DNA of 8,937 nucleotides, taken from the NCBI GenBank assembly GCA_014238325.1, contig JABABH010000200.1, positions 1 through 8,937 on the forward strand, in the 5' to 3' direction. The DNA comes from Coxiellaceae bacterium (GTDB taxonomy: Bacteria; Pseudomonadota; Gammaproteobacteria; Coxiellales; Coxiellaceae). Shown here one piece after another: positions 1 through 6,804 of this stretch. How positions within the stretch are numbered: the first letter of the stretch is position 1; every line of letters starts with the position of its first letter. A program made the translations under genes and the position numbers. The notes beneath the pieces are model-generated. The model was not told the DNA's origin. It did not search any database and worked only from the letters and a program-made list of their open reading frames with translations.

Positions 1-732
<732 letters not shown>

Positions 733-741
733 AATCGAAAA

Positions 742-767
742 GTCGCCTAAATCTTTATCTAGACGAC
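742..767 (-). ncRNA. Leader hairpin just upstream of mature 16S 5' end
   Basis: On the minus strand the 11-base arms GTCGTCTAGAT and ATTTAGGCGAC pair along their full length (two G-U wobbles) around an AAAG loop. It ends about 10 nt before the mature 16S start, as expected for pre-rRNA leader structure near processing sites. Its processing role is inferred. The post-16S partner strand is outside the window. Confidence 0.6.
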
Positions 768-776
768 AAAAGGCTC

Positions 777-814
777 GACACAAAACACTGTAGTTTGTTA
801 ACAGGTTCTGTGTC
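777..814 (-). ncRNA. Second leader hairpin of the rrn transcript
   Basis: On the minus strand GACACAGAAC pairs with GTTTTGTGTC (one G-U), then CTGT with ACAG after a single-base bulge, around a 9-nt loop. This is about 14 bp of stem in 38 nt, far more than expected by chance. It lies between the boxC-like element and the hairpin next to the 16S start and is probably a pre-rRNA folding element. Confidence 0.6.
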
Positions 815-840
815 AATTGCTTTAGTAACGCAACTTCTAA

Positions 841-912
841 CACAGTACCCACACAAACTGCTTTCAAATTTTACTGCTAATTTTTAAAGATCGTCTCCGG
901 AAAAACCAGAGA
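841..912 (-). promoter_or_regulatory. rRNA antitermination region (boxB, boxA, boxC-like)
   Basis: In transcription order on the minus strand: a boxB-type hairpin at 894-912 (TCTCTGG, loop TTTTT, CCGGAGA), a boxA-like GATCTTTAAAAATT at 879-892, and GTTTGTGTGGGTACTGTG at 841-858, which resembles the conserved boxC segment of the E. coli rrn leader (CTGTGTGGGCACT). Order and spacing match the classical Nus-dependent rrn antitermination leader, where NusB/NusE bind boxA. The assignment rests on similarity to remembered E. coli sequence. Confidence 0.75.
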
Positions 913-922
913 AAGGAAGGTC

Positions 923-950
923 ATTCTACCCTTCCAGAAACAAATGTCAA
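923..950 (-). promoter_or_regulatory. rrn promoter proximal to 16S (P2-like)
   Basis: A consensus -35 TTGACA (945-950) and a -10 TAGAAT (923-928) are separated by 16 bp on the minus strand. A/T tracts lie directly upstream (951-990), as in an UP element. Transcription would start near 916, immediately before the boxB hairpin, giving a ~185-nt leader. This is the strongest sigma-70 match in the window. Confidence 0.85.
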
Positions 951-1105
951 CAAGAAAATAAAACTTTTTTCTTCAAAAATTCGAGCCTCCTAGATAACTA
1001 AAATAAATCTAATCATCACGTCTATATATGCCTCACGCGCCACTCTAAAGTAAGCGCTTCCAGAAGGCACAAGCCCGGCTTCCCGAAGTCCTGCTAACGG
1101 TGGTG

Positions 1106-1134
1106 ATCATACGCTCAATAAAAGCAAGAAGCAA
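1106..1134 (-). promoter_or_regulatory. Candidate distal rrn promoter (P1-like)
   Basis: TTGCTT (1129-1134) and TATGAT (1106-1111) are separated by 17 bp on the minus strand and followed by CACCACCG, a GC-rich discriminator of the kind linked to stringent and growth-rate control. It lies about 180 bp upstream of the proximal promoter, matching a tandem P1/P2 rrn arrangement. The -35 match is moderate, so this is a prediction. Confidence 0.5.
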
Positions 1135-1275
1135 CACAAATTATAAAAAAAATGTAGCCGGAAGCTTTTTATCTAAACCGAGAACGAAAAAGCCGCCAAC
1201 AAGAAACTTGTATAGGAGGCATCTAGGGAGCTCCCACCGAGCTAACAGCTTGATAAATCGTGGCGATTGAAACTC

Positions 1276-1299
1276 AAGTCTCATTTCTATCAGAGACTT
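1276..1299. repeat. Inverted repeat (7-bp perfect stem)
   Basis: AAGTCTC (1276-1282) and GAGACTT (1293-1299) are perfect inverted copies around a 10-nt loop, in gene-free DNA downstream of the MFS gene. No T-run follows on either strand, so it is not a convincing intrinsic terminator. Confidence 0.5.
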
Positions 1300-1333
1300 C
1301 CCGCATCCATCGGCATCACCAGCACTCAGACCT

Positions 1334-1372
1334 GCTAAGCTTCGCCAGCTGCCTTCTCGCTAAGCGTTCGCC
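1334..1372. repeat. Short imperfect direct repeat, period ~26 bp
   Basis: GCTAAGCTTCGCC (1334-1346) recurs as GCTAAGCGTTCGCC (1359-1372), differing by one inserted G. It sits in the GC-richest part of the gene-free region. It could be a remnant of a small dispersed repeat family, but two copies alone cannot establish that. Confidence 0.4.
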
Positions 1373-1394
1373 GGGGGAAACACTCTATGGTGCT

Positions 1395-2711
1395 TTAAGT
1401 CACACGAACAGGCTCTCCAGCCTTGACAGGATCTAAAAAAATCATACGGTTTTGGGGTTTACAATAGGTTTCCCTAATGCCAAACAAAACGAGGCCGAAA
1501 GCCACGAGGTATAATAACGGCATAATTGACAGCGCCACGGTAAAATCATGAATAAATAAGTGATTAGCATCACGCCCCTGAGCTACATTATCGATTACAA
1601 AACCTACGACGATTGGCACAAATGTCCCAAATAACATGACCATGCCACTATTAACACTTAAAGCACTCGCTTTTAATTCACCCTCCGCATATTCTGACAT
1701 AATAGCAAAACCAAGATTTTGTCCTGCTGCCGAAAGACCTAAAGCAGAGAATAAAACAACAAGCAGCCAAAATGGGCAGTAAGCCGTATATATAATTTCT
1801 GTGGTGCTGAATAATCCCAACACAGCAGAAAATAAAACATAAGGTTTCCTGCGTTTGGTAAGATCAGATAAAAGACCTAACAACGGGCAGCCTAATGCAT
1901 ATCCTATCCACATTGCACTCATAATATAGGCAGCCGAAGCTTGTGACAGCCCCCGCAAGTGCAGATAATGTGTTCCCCATACTGCTGCCATAAGCGCAAT
2001 AGATACGTATACAGCCCCCGAGTACACCGCTATAATCCAGATTTTTTTATTCGTAAACAATCGTTTTGCTTGAACACCTAGCTGCTCCGTTTTTGAAAGA
2101 TACAAGACGCTTTGGTTGCCTTTGTTCCGAGGTTTATTTTTCACAACTATGATAGACAATAACATCAAAAAAATTCCAAAAACTGCTATTTCATTTAAAA
2201 CATAGCGCCAATTGCCGTGCATTTTTTCCAATAGAGCTACAAGCGGGCCACCTGCAAGCATCGGGCCCAAGGTTCCCAAAAACTGCGACATACCAACCAA
2301 TGAACCTAAATAGCGCAACGGAAACCAAGTATGAATGACCGATAATAAACAAACAAAAGCAAATGAAGAGCCGAACCCCATCAATGCCCGGCTACTTAAA
2401 GCTGAATAAAAATCCGTAGACTGAGACAAGAAAAAAGTAGACATGGCGCAAACGAAAATAGCAAAAACTAAATTTCGCTTCACACCAAATTTATCTACAA
2501 AGATTCCAATTGGAACTTGCATAAGACCATATACTGCATAATATACTGCGCCAATAAAAGCAAACTCTTTTGCGCTCAGCTGCAAGGATAAAATAATTTG
2601 CTCAGATAGCGTGCCGACAAACCCCCTTAAAAAAAATTCATAAAAGAAAAAAGAAACGACAGTTAACCAAATCAAAATAGCTCTTTTAGAAAAATCTCTC
2701 TGCACAAACAC
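1395..2711 (-). CDS. MFS transporter, 12-TM, substrate unknown
   Basis: This 438-residue, very hydrophobic inner-membrane protein has the two-half layout of the major facilitator superfamily. Loop 2-3 carries motif A, GIFVDKFGVKR (residues 69-79), with a degenerate copy GLLSDLTKRRK (279-289) in the second half. A motif B-like RALMGFGSS (108-116) and a motif C-like GTLGPMLAGGP (146-156) are visible. A basic central loop (about 191-225) separates the halves. Length is normal. The start is GTG, 4 bp after the AstE-like stop, so the two genes are probably one transcript with coupled translation. A second GTG two codons in has a better-placed AGGTG, so the exact start is uncertain. Legionella and Coxiella have many MFS carriers used for host nutrients, but this sequence does not reveal the substrate. 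A link to a metabolite handled by the upstream gene is inference from operon structure. Confidence 0.9.
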   Translation of the reverse strand: MFVQRDFSKRAILIWLTVVSFFFYEFFLRGFVGTLSEQIILSLQLSAKEFAFIGAVYYAVYGLMQVPIGIFVDKFGVKRNLVFAIFVCAMSTFFLSQSTDFYSALSSRALMGFGSSFAFVCLLSVIHTWFPLRYLGSLVGMSQFLGTLGPMLAGGPLVALLEKMHGNWRYVLNEIAVFGIFLMLLSIIVVKNKPRNKGNQSVLYLSKTEQLGVQAKRLFTNKKIWIIAVYSGAVYVSIALMAAVWGTHYLHLRGLSQASAAYIMSAMWIGYALGCPLLGLLSDLTKRRKPYVLFSAVLGLFSTTEIIYTAYCPFWLLVVLFSALGLSAAGQNLGFAIMSEYAEGELKASALSVNSGMVMLFGTFVPIVVGFVIDNVAQGRDANHLFIHDFTVALSIMPLLYLVAFGLVLFGIRETYCKPQNRMIFLDPVKAGEPVRVT

Positions 2712-2715
2712 CTAC

Positions 2716-3768
2716 TTATGCTGGTTCATGTTGTATTTCTTGCAATAACGACGCATGCTCACTTTTTCTCCAGTCTTCAAAATGACTAACGGCTTTGTCC
2801 ATTTCTGCAAAGGTCGCGAGCTGAAACAGCTTCTCCCCCTCTTTTACTAAAGGTAAATTGGCTTTACCCACGACAATGCCATCTTGGGAGGCCAAAAGAT
2901 TGACATCATATCCCGCTCCAAATGGGTCCCGAATCACACTAAGCAGCTGGTCTTTTTCCACTTGCTGGCCTAATTTTATACGAGAATAACTGATTCCACT
3001 GGTTGGTGCGTGCACCCAAGAACTCCCCTCTACAAAAAATGAGGGAAATGATTTACGTGCTTTGCTCGTATTGTTGGTCACAAACATCTCTAAACGAGTC
3101 ATCACATTGTTAATGCTGCGCAAACCCATACGTATGGCATTCTCGTCAAATCGCATGGCCTCCCCAGCCTCATAGACTAAATACGGCAATTTTTGGACAT
3201 ACGTAGTCTCCCGCAATGAACCCGGTGTTATTTTAACGTTTGAGATGATTGGTGCCGTACAGGCTAAAGCAAGCTCTCTTTCTTTTTTATTATTAAAATC
3301 AATAAAAATTTGAGGGAAATTACTATAATTTAAAGGACCTGTCTGTAAATCTATCACATAGTCCGCCAAGGTTAATATTGATTTATTGAAAACATGAGCA
3401 ATCCGTTGCGCATGCGTACCATCTTCTAGACCAGGAAAGCTTTGATGCAACAATCCACCGCCAGGCAACTCTCGAGATTTATTAATAAACCCGTATACAT
3501 TGAAAACCGGCGCGGCAATCAAAGTGCCTTTTAAACGCTTAATACTGACTTGAGAAAGTAAACGATTAATAATCTCGGTACCATTCAATGCATCCCCATG
3601 GATTGCCGCTATCACTAGCAAACAGGGACCTGGCTTTTTGCTATGCATGACCTTGATTGGCATATGCATAGGTGCGCAACTAAAGAGCTCTGGCAGTGGC
3701 AACGCTAAGGACAGCGACTCTCCTGGATAGATGGTCTCATCGCAAATCGAAAAGTTAGCATTTTTCAT
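2716..3768 (-). CDS. AstE/aspartoacylase-family protein lacking zinc ligands (probable pseudoenzyme)
   Basis: The fold is the succinylglutamate desuccinylase/aspartoacylase family (M14-like): an N-terminal zinc-hydrolase domain and a C-terminal barrel (about residues 243-320 from this start). Numbering from the ATG at 3768, the zinc motif HGDE reads HGDA (60 = Ala), the LNR-FPG substrate motif reads LHQSFPG, and the DLHTG histidine is Gln142 (DLQTG). The general-base region YEAGEAMRFDE (Glu200) is kept. So two of three metal ligands and the substrate Asn-Arg pair are lost while the frame is intact, which suggests a non-catalytic or strongly altered role. A TTG at 3792 would add eight residues. 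ATG 3768 is preferred because it fits the family's N-terminus, although neither has a clear ribosome-binding site. The gene is probably first in an operon with the MFS transporter. Confidence 0.85.
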   Translation of the reverse strand: MKNANFSICDETIYPGESLSLALPLPELFSCAPMHMPIKVMHSKKPGPCLLVIAAIHGDALNGTEIINRLLSQVSIKRLKGTLIAAPVFNVYGFINKSRELPGGGLLHQSFPGLEDGTHAQRIAHVFNKSILTLADYVIDLQTGPLNYSNFPQIFIDFNNKKERELALACTAPIISNVKITPGSLRETTYVQKLPYLVYEAGEAMRFDENAIRMGLRSINNVMTRLEMFVTNNTSKARKSFPSFFVEGSSWVHAPTSGISYSRIKLGQQVEKDQLLSVIRDPFGAGYDVNLLASQDGIVVGKANLPLVKEGEKLFQLATFAEMDKAVSHFEDWRKSEHASLLQEIQHEPA

Positions 3769-3826
3769 AAAAATCAGTAGTATTGCTGTCAACTATCGGA
3801 AAGATTACTGACCTACCCTAACAAAA

Positions 3827-3856
3827 ATAATGAGTAATCTCAACTCTGCCTGTCAA
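3827..3856 (-). promoter_or_regulatory. Candidate promoter of the AstE-like/MFS operon
   Basis: A consensus TTGACA (3851-3856) is followed after 18 bp by CATTAT (3827-3832; 4 of 6 match) on the minus strand. A start near 3820 would give a ~50-nt leader to the ATG at 3768. Confidence 0.5.
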
Positions 3857-3965
3857 ATTTTAATCAGCCCCCCTTATAACCTCATAAAATACAGATAAAA
3901 ATGTATTAGTATTGCTATTGGGTATCCTTTATTTAGGTTGTCAGGTGCGTTGTTGACTCATAGAG

Positions 3966-3990
3966 AAATCACGTCATACAGACATGATTT
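3966..3990 (-). terminator. Hairpin downstream of msrBA, possible weak terminator
   Basis: On the minus strand AAATCATGTC and GACGTGATTT form a 10-bp stem (one wobble) around TGTAT, about 33 nt after the msrBA stop. It is followed by TTTCTCT-like sequence rather than a clean U-run. Position suits a terminator or mRNA-stabilising hairpin; strength is doubtful. Confidence 0.35.
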
Positions 3991-4022
3991 GAAGGTCATA
4001 ACATTTTACCCGGTATGAAGGC

Positions 4023-4880
4023 TTAGAATCGAGTCACTCGATCATAACAAGTAGGAGGGCGCCCGGCTTTATGGTAATAGCTTTGATGTTCTGCTTCTGC
4101 CGACCAAAAAGTAGTAGCTGCACGTATCCTTGTCGCTGGGATCGTATGTTTCGTATGTAGCTTTTCTTTTAACCATTGAGCCGTATATTTTTGAGCATCA
4201 TTTAAATAGAAGATCACGCTAGAATACGATTCTCCACTATCCACTCCTTGTCGATTGAGCTGAAAGGGATTGTGGATTTCAAAAAAATATTGCGTCAAAT
4301 TTTTATAATCTATTTTTTCTGGATGATACAAGACCCTTACCGTTTCTATATGCCCTGTTTTTCCTAAGCAAACTTGCTCATAAGTAGGATAAGCTACATC
4401 ACCACCCATATAGCCCACTTCAGTGTGTAGCACACCCGGCAATTGTTGCATAGCATACTCAACTCCCCAAAAACAGCCGCCACCATAGATACCTTCTTCT
4501 GTATCAGTGATACCCCTCGCTCCTATCCATTCAATTGCTCGTGAATTAACGCAATGCCGCAGATTTTTAAACGTGAGCCCCTCTGCTAAAAACACATGCC
4601 CTAGATGTGCATGGCACCGATGGCATAGAATTTCTGTGCGCCGGCCGTCCATATCAGGTTTAGTATCAAGCGCATTGGGTAGTTCATCATCAAAACTGGG
4701 CCAGCCACATCCCGAAAAAAATTGATGTTTCGAAAGAAATAACCCCAAACCACATCGTCGACAAATATACGTTCCCACGTCTGAAGGTCGATCGTACTTA
4801 CCTGAATACGCAGGCTCTGTCCCTTTTTCATGAACAATCCTCAAAATATCTGGGGTTAAGGTCTGTATTTTATCTAACAT
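4023..4880 (-). CDS. msrAB: Bifunctional methionine sulfoxide reductase, MsrB-MsrA fusion
   Basis: This 285-residue cytoplasmic repair enzyme reduces both diastereomers of methionine sulfoxide: MsrB the R form, MsrA the S form. MsrB fills residues 1 to ~125. It has zinc CxxC pairs at Cys40/43 and Cys86/89, the SGCGWPSF motif (57-64), HLGHVF (92-97) and catalytic Cys110 in RHCVNS. MsrA fills ~129-285 with GGCFWGVE (catalytic Cys136), GYMGG (156-160) and a C-terminal Cys278 that may resolve the disulfide. The linker is only a few residues. The order B then A is the reverse of the better-known MsrA-MsrB fusions, but B/A fusions are annotated in other bacteria. No signal peptide is seen. The start agrees with usual MsrB N-termini, although the ribosome-binding site (AGAG next to ATG) is poor. 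The gene is divergent from purEK and stands alone. Confidence 0.95.
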   Translation of the reverse strand: MLDKIQTLTPDILRIVHEKGTEPAYSGKYDRPSDVGTYICRRCGLGLFLSKHQFFSGCGWPSFDDELPNALDTKPDMDGRRTEILCHRCHAHLGHVFLAEGLTFKNLRHCVNSRAIEWIGARGITDTEEGIYGGGCFWGVEYAMQQLPGVLHTEVGYMGGDVAYPTYEQVCLGKTGHIETVRVLYHPEKIDYKNLTQYFFEIHNPFQLNRQGVDSGESYSSVIFYLNDAQKYTAQWLKEKLHTKHTIPATRIRAATTFWSAEAEHQSYYHKAGRPPTCYDRVTRF

Positions 4881-5078
4881 CTCTGACTATGTTATCATGC
4901 TTAAAACACCATCAGCCAGATTTGAAGTGCATCCCTAAGCCATCGAGTCACGCGTTTCATCAAAATCCAGAGACTGTCATCATCTTTCTACCCCTTGAAT
5001 AAAAGACTGATCATGCTGCTAGTCGGATCCAAGCATTGAAAAATACAAATAAAATCAAAGCAATACAATCATTTTTGC

Positions 5079-5107
5079 TAGACACATCATGAAAGCAAGC
5101 CTATGCT
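5079..5107 (+). promoter_or_regulatory. Alternative upstream promoter candidate for purEK
   Basis: TAGACA (5079-5084) and TATGCT (5102-5107) are 17 bp apart on the plus strand. The -35 match is good and the -10 moderate. Transcription would begin near 5114, giving a ~78-nt leader that includes the dyad at 5147-5170. Confidence 0.3.
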
Positions 5108-5132
5108 CTTCATAAAAATATAAACCGATCTC

Positions 5133-5161
5133 TTCGCTATTGAGCAAAAGATGAGTATAAT
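5133..5161 (+). promoter_or_regulatory. Candidate purEK promoter
   Basis: A consensus -10 TATAAT (5156-5161) is preceded at 17 bp by a poor -35, TTCGCT (5133-5138). A start near 5168 would leave a ~24-nt leader containing the Shine-Dalgarno AAGAGGA (5179-5185), well spaced before the purE ATG. The weak -35 suggests dependence on an activator or on the flanking dyad. Confidence 0.5.
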
Positions 5162-5170
5162 TTCATCTTT
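5147..5170. repeat. Perfect 8-8-8 dyad over the purE -10 box
   Basis: AAAGATGA (5147-5154) and TCATCTTT (5163-5170) are exact inverted copies flanking the 8-bp centre GTATAATT, which contains the -10 box. Symmetry centred on a -10 is typical of a repressor operator. It does not match the enterobacterial PurR box (ACGCAAACGTTTTCGT-like). If the upstream promoter is used, the same sequence could form an RNA hairpin. Confidence 0.5.
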
Positions 5171-5191
5171 AGGTCGATAAGAGGAACCATC

Positions 5192-5698
5192 ATGAAAAAG
5201 AAGTTAGTTGCATTGGTGATGGGATCCCGTTCAGATTGGGAAACCATGAAATATACCTCTGAGTTACTCAGCTTATTAGGTATTACTTATCACGCTCAAA
5301 TTATATCAGCACATAGAACACCTGATTTATTAAGCGAATTTGCACAATCTGCTCAAGAACGGGGCTTCCAAACCATGATTGCTGCAGCAGGCGGAGCTGC
5401 ACACTTACCCGGGATGCTGGCTGCACATACCTGCCTACCTGTTATTGGCGTTCCGATTAGAAGCCAAGCTTTAAATGGGATCGATTCACTGCTTTCTATC
5501 GTTCAAATGCCGGCAGGCGTACCGGTAGCCACTATGGCTATTGGTGTTCCCGGTGCAAAAAATGCTGCGCTGTTTGCAGCTGCCACTTTATCGATCTCCC
5601 ATAAAGCTATCCAGACTGCTTTGCATCATTTTAGACAAGAGCAAACCCAAGCTATTCTGGAGCATACGGAACTGGCATCAATAGACAGCCTAGCATGA
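5192..5698 (+). CDS. purE: N5-carboxyaminoimidazole ribonucleotide mutase PurE
   Basis: PurE is the class I mutase that converts N5-CAIR to CAIR, the step after PurK in purine synthesis, working as a cytoplasmic octamer. At 168 residues it is normal length. Visible motifs are GSRSDW (11-16), the SAHRTP loop with catalytic His41 (39-44), AAAGGAAHLPGM (64-75) and QMPAGVPVATMAIG (105-118). The presence of purK immediately after supports the N5-CAIR route rather than the direct class II carboxylase. The ATG has a good Shine-Dalgarno, AAGAGGA, with about 6 nt spacing. The stop overlaps the purK start as ATGA, indicating translational coupling. Confidence 0.98.
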   Translation: MKKKLVALVMGSRSDWETMKYTSELLSLLGITYHAQIISAHRTPDLLSEFAQSAQERGFQTMIAAAGGAAHLPGMLAAHTCLPVIGVPIRSQALNGIDSLLSIVQMPAGVPVATMAIGVPGAKNAALFAAATLSISHKAIQTALHHFRQEQTQAILEHTELASIDSLA

Positions 5699-6804
5699 AA
5701 GTCGGCATCTTAGGTGCAGGTCAACTCGCACAAATGCTCATATTAGCAGGGCAACCCTTGGGATTAGAGTTTTATCTCTATGCGCCTGAAGCCAATTCTA
5801 CCACCCAGTCATTGGCTCCCACCACGATAGGGAACTATACCGACCTCGATATATTAAACCGCTTTACTGCCCGCTTGGACAGGATCATCTATGAAAGTGA
5901 AAATATCCCAAGCAGCACGATTGCATATCTTGAAAATCAAACGGTCACTTATCCAAAGGCTTCTATCCTTGCCTGTGCACAAGATCGATTACTAGAAAAA
6001 AATCTGTTTCGGCATTTAAATATTCCCACTGCCCCTTATTATGCGATCCAAAGTAAACAAGGTTTGCATGCGATCATAGAAAAAATACCTTTTCCTTTTC
6101 GAATTAAATCAAGGAAAGGCGGCTACGATGGAAAAAATCAAGCCATCATCAAGCATCAAGATGATCTTGATGCCCTGACTACTCATCAATGCCACGATGC
6201 TATTGTAGAGGCTCACATTGATTTTGATCGAGAAGTTTCCATCATTGCTGCAAGGAATAAAAATAAAGACATTGTATTTTATGATCTATGCGAAAACTAC
6301 CATCAGGGAGGCATTTTAAGAACTACTCAAAATAAACCTAATGATCCGCTCTTCGAACAAGCGAAAGCATACCTATTAAAAATAGTTGAACATTTCAATT
6401 ATATTGGCGTGTTTACCTTAGAGTGTTTTGTCCAAAACCAAATATTATTAGCCAATGAAATGGCACCTCGTGTTCATAATTCTGGTCACTGGACTATTGA
6501 AGGGGCAGAAACCAGCCAATTTGAAAACCATCTGAGAGCAGGTATGGAGCTCGAACTAGGACCCACCACTTCATTAGGATATAGCACAATGATAAACTGT
6601 ATTGGCCAGTTACCTGACAACTTGGCAGCTATCAAAACCATCCCTAACTTATTTTTTCATGACTATTTTAAACAACCTAAGCATTACCGAAAGCTTGGAC
6701 ATATGACTTATATCACAAAACAGAAGCTGATCATTGATAGCAAAAATTCTGATTTATTTTCCAATACAAAACTCCGAGAATATTTTCCCCAACAAATCGT
6801 CTGA
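5695..6804 (+). CDS. purK: N5-carboxyaminoimidazole ribonucleotide synthase PurK
   Basis: PurK is the ATP-grasp enzyme that makes N5-CAIR from AIR, ATP and bicarbonate, supplying PurE. The order is an N-terminal Rossmann-like domain with GILGAGQLAQM (4-14), an ATP-grasp core with KSRKGGYDGKNQ (138-149), then NEMAPRVHNSGHW (254-266) and SQFENHLRA (274-282), and a C-terminal barrel ending around GHMTYI (335-340). At 369 residues it is slightly longer than the ~355 usual for E. coli PurK. The extra length is the C-terminal tail: its last 16 codons plus stop lie antisense to the end of mnmE. The start overlaps the purE stop by 4 bp. No terminator follows, since mnmE coding sequence occupies the downstream strand. 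Confidence 0.97.
   Translation: MKVGILGAGQLAQMLILAGQPLGLEFYLYAPEANSTTQSLAPTTIGNYTDLDILNRFTARLDRIIYESENIPSSTIAYLENQTVTYPKASILACAQDRLLEKNLFRHLNIPTAPYYAIQSKQGLHAIIEKIPFPFRIKSRKGGYDGKNQAIIKHQDDLDALTTHQCHDAIVEAHIDFDREVSIIAARNKNKDIVFYDLCENYHQGGILRTTQNKPNDPLFEQAKAYLLKIVEHFNYIGVFTLECFVQNQILLANEMAPRVHNSGHWTIEGAETSQFENHLRAGMELELGPTTSLGYSTMINCIGQLPDNLAAIKTIPNLFFHDYFKQPKHYRKLGHMTYITKQKLIIDSKNSDLFSNTKLREYFPQQIV

Larger units (their letters stand above)
1135..1394. other. Gene-free region between the MFS gene and the rrn promoters
   Basis: I see no gene, tRNA or known ncRNA here; the longest frames are interrupted within about 25 codons. GC over 1201-1380 is about 52% by hand count, against roughly 42-45% in sampled lines of the MFS gene, and 1321-1380 reaches 60%. 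It holds a palindrome GGGAGCTCCC (1226-1235), a perfect 7-bp stem (1276-1299) and a 13-14-bp near-direct repeat (1334-1346, 1359-1372). None is followed by a T-run, so no terminator for the MFS gene is evident. Confidence 0.6.
4881..5191. other. Divergent intergenic region between msrBA and purEK
   Basis: These 311 bp are AT-rich in the purE-proximal half. I see no gene or RNA. Two plus-strand promoter candidates and a perfect dyad lie within 115 bp of purE. For msrBA on the minus strand I found no convincing promoter; ATGATAACAT near 4891-4900 is the only -10-like stretch and lacks a matching -35. Confidence 0.6.

Noticed and set aside
1000..1394. tRNA, tmRNA, 6S, 4.5S or RNase P RNA in the gap
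   Set aside because: No T-arm with a CCA end, no GGAGGAAAGTCC-type RNase P core and no SRP apical loop were found on either strand.
3764..3792. TTGACA-17-TATGAA promoter on the minus strand
   Set aside because: Its -10 overlaps the preferred ATG of the AstE-like gene, so the transcript would begin inside the coding sequence; the promoter at 3827-3856 is better placed.
3769..3792. TTG start adding eight residues to the AstE-like protein
   Set aside because: No ribosome-binding site, and the family N-terminus aligns with the downstream ATG.
4507..4837. Short frames on both strands inside msrBA
   Set aside because: They are shadows of the MsrB coding region, which has intact zinc and catalytic motifs.
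4028..4948. 10-mer ATCGAGTCAC on both sides of msrBA as possible flanking repeats of an inserted element
   Set aside because: One copy is within the last msrBA codons, the match does not extend, and there are no terminal inverted repeats or transposase.
5100..5191. PurR box upstream of purE
   Set aside because: No stretch resembles the ACGCAAACGTTTTCGT-type operator.
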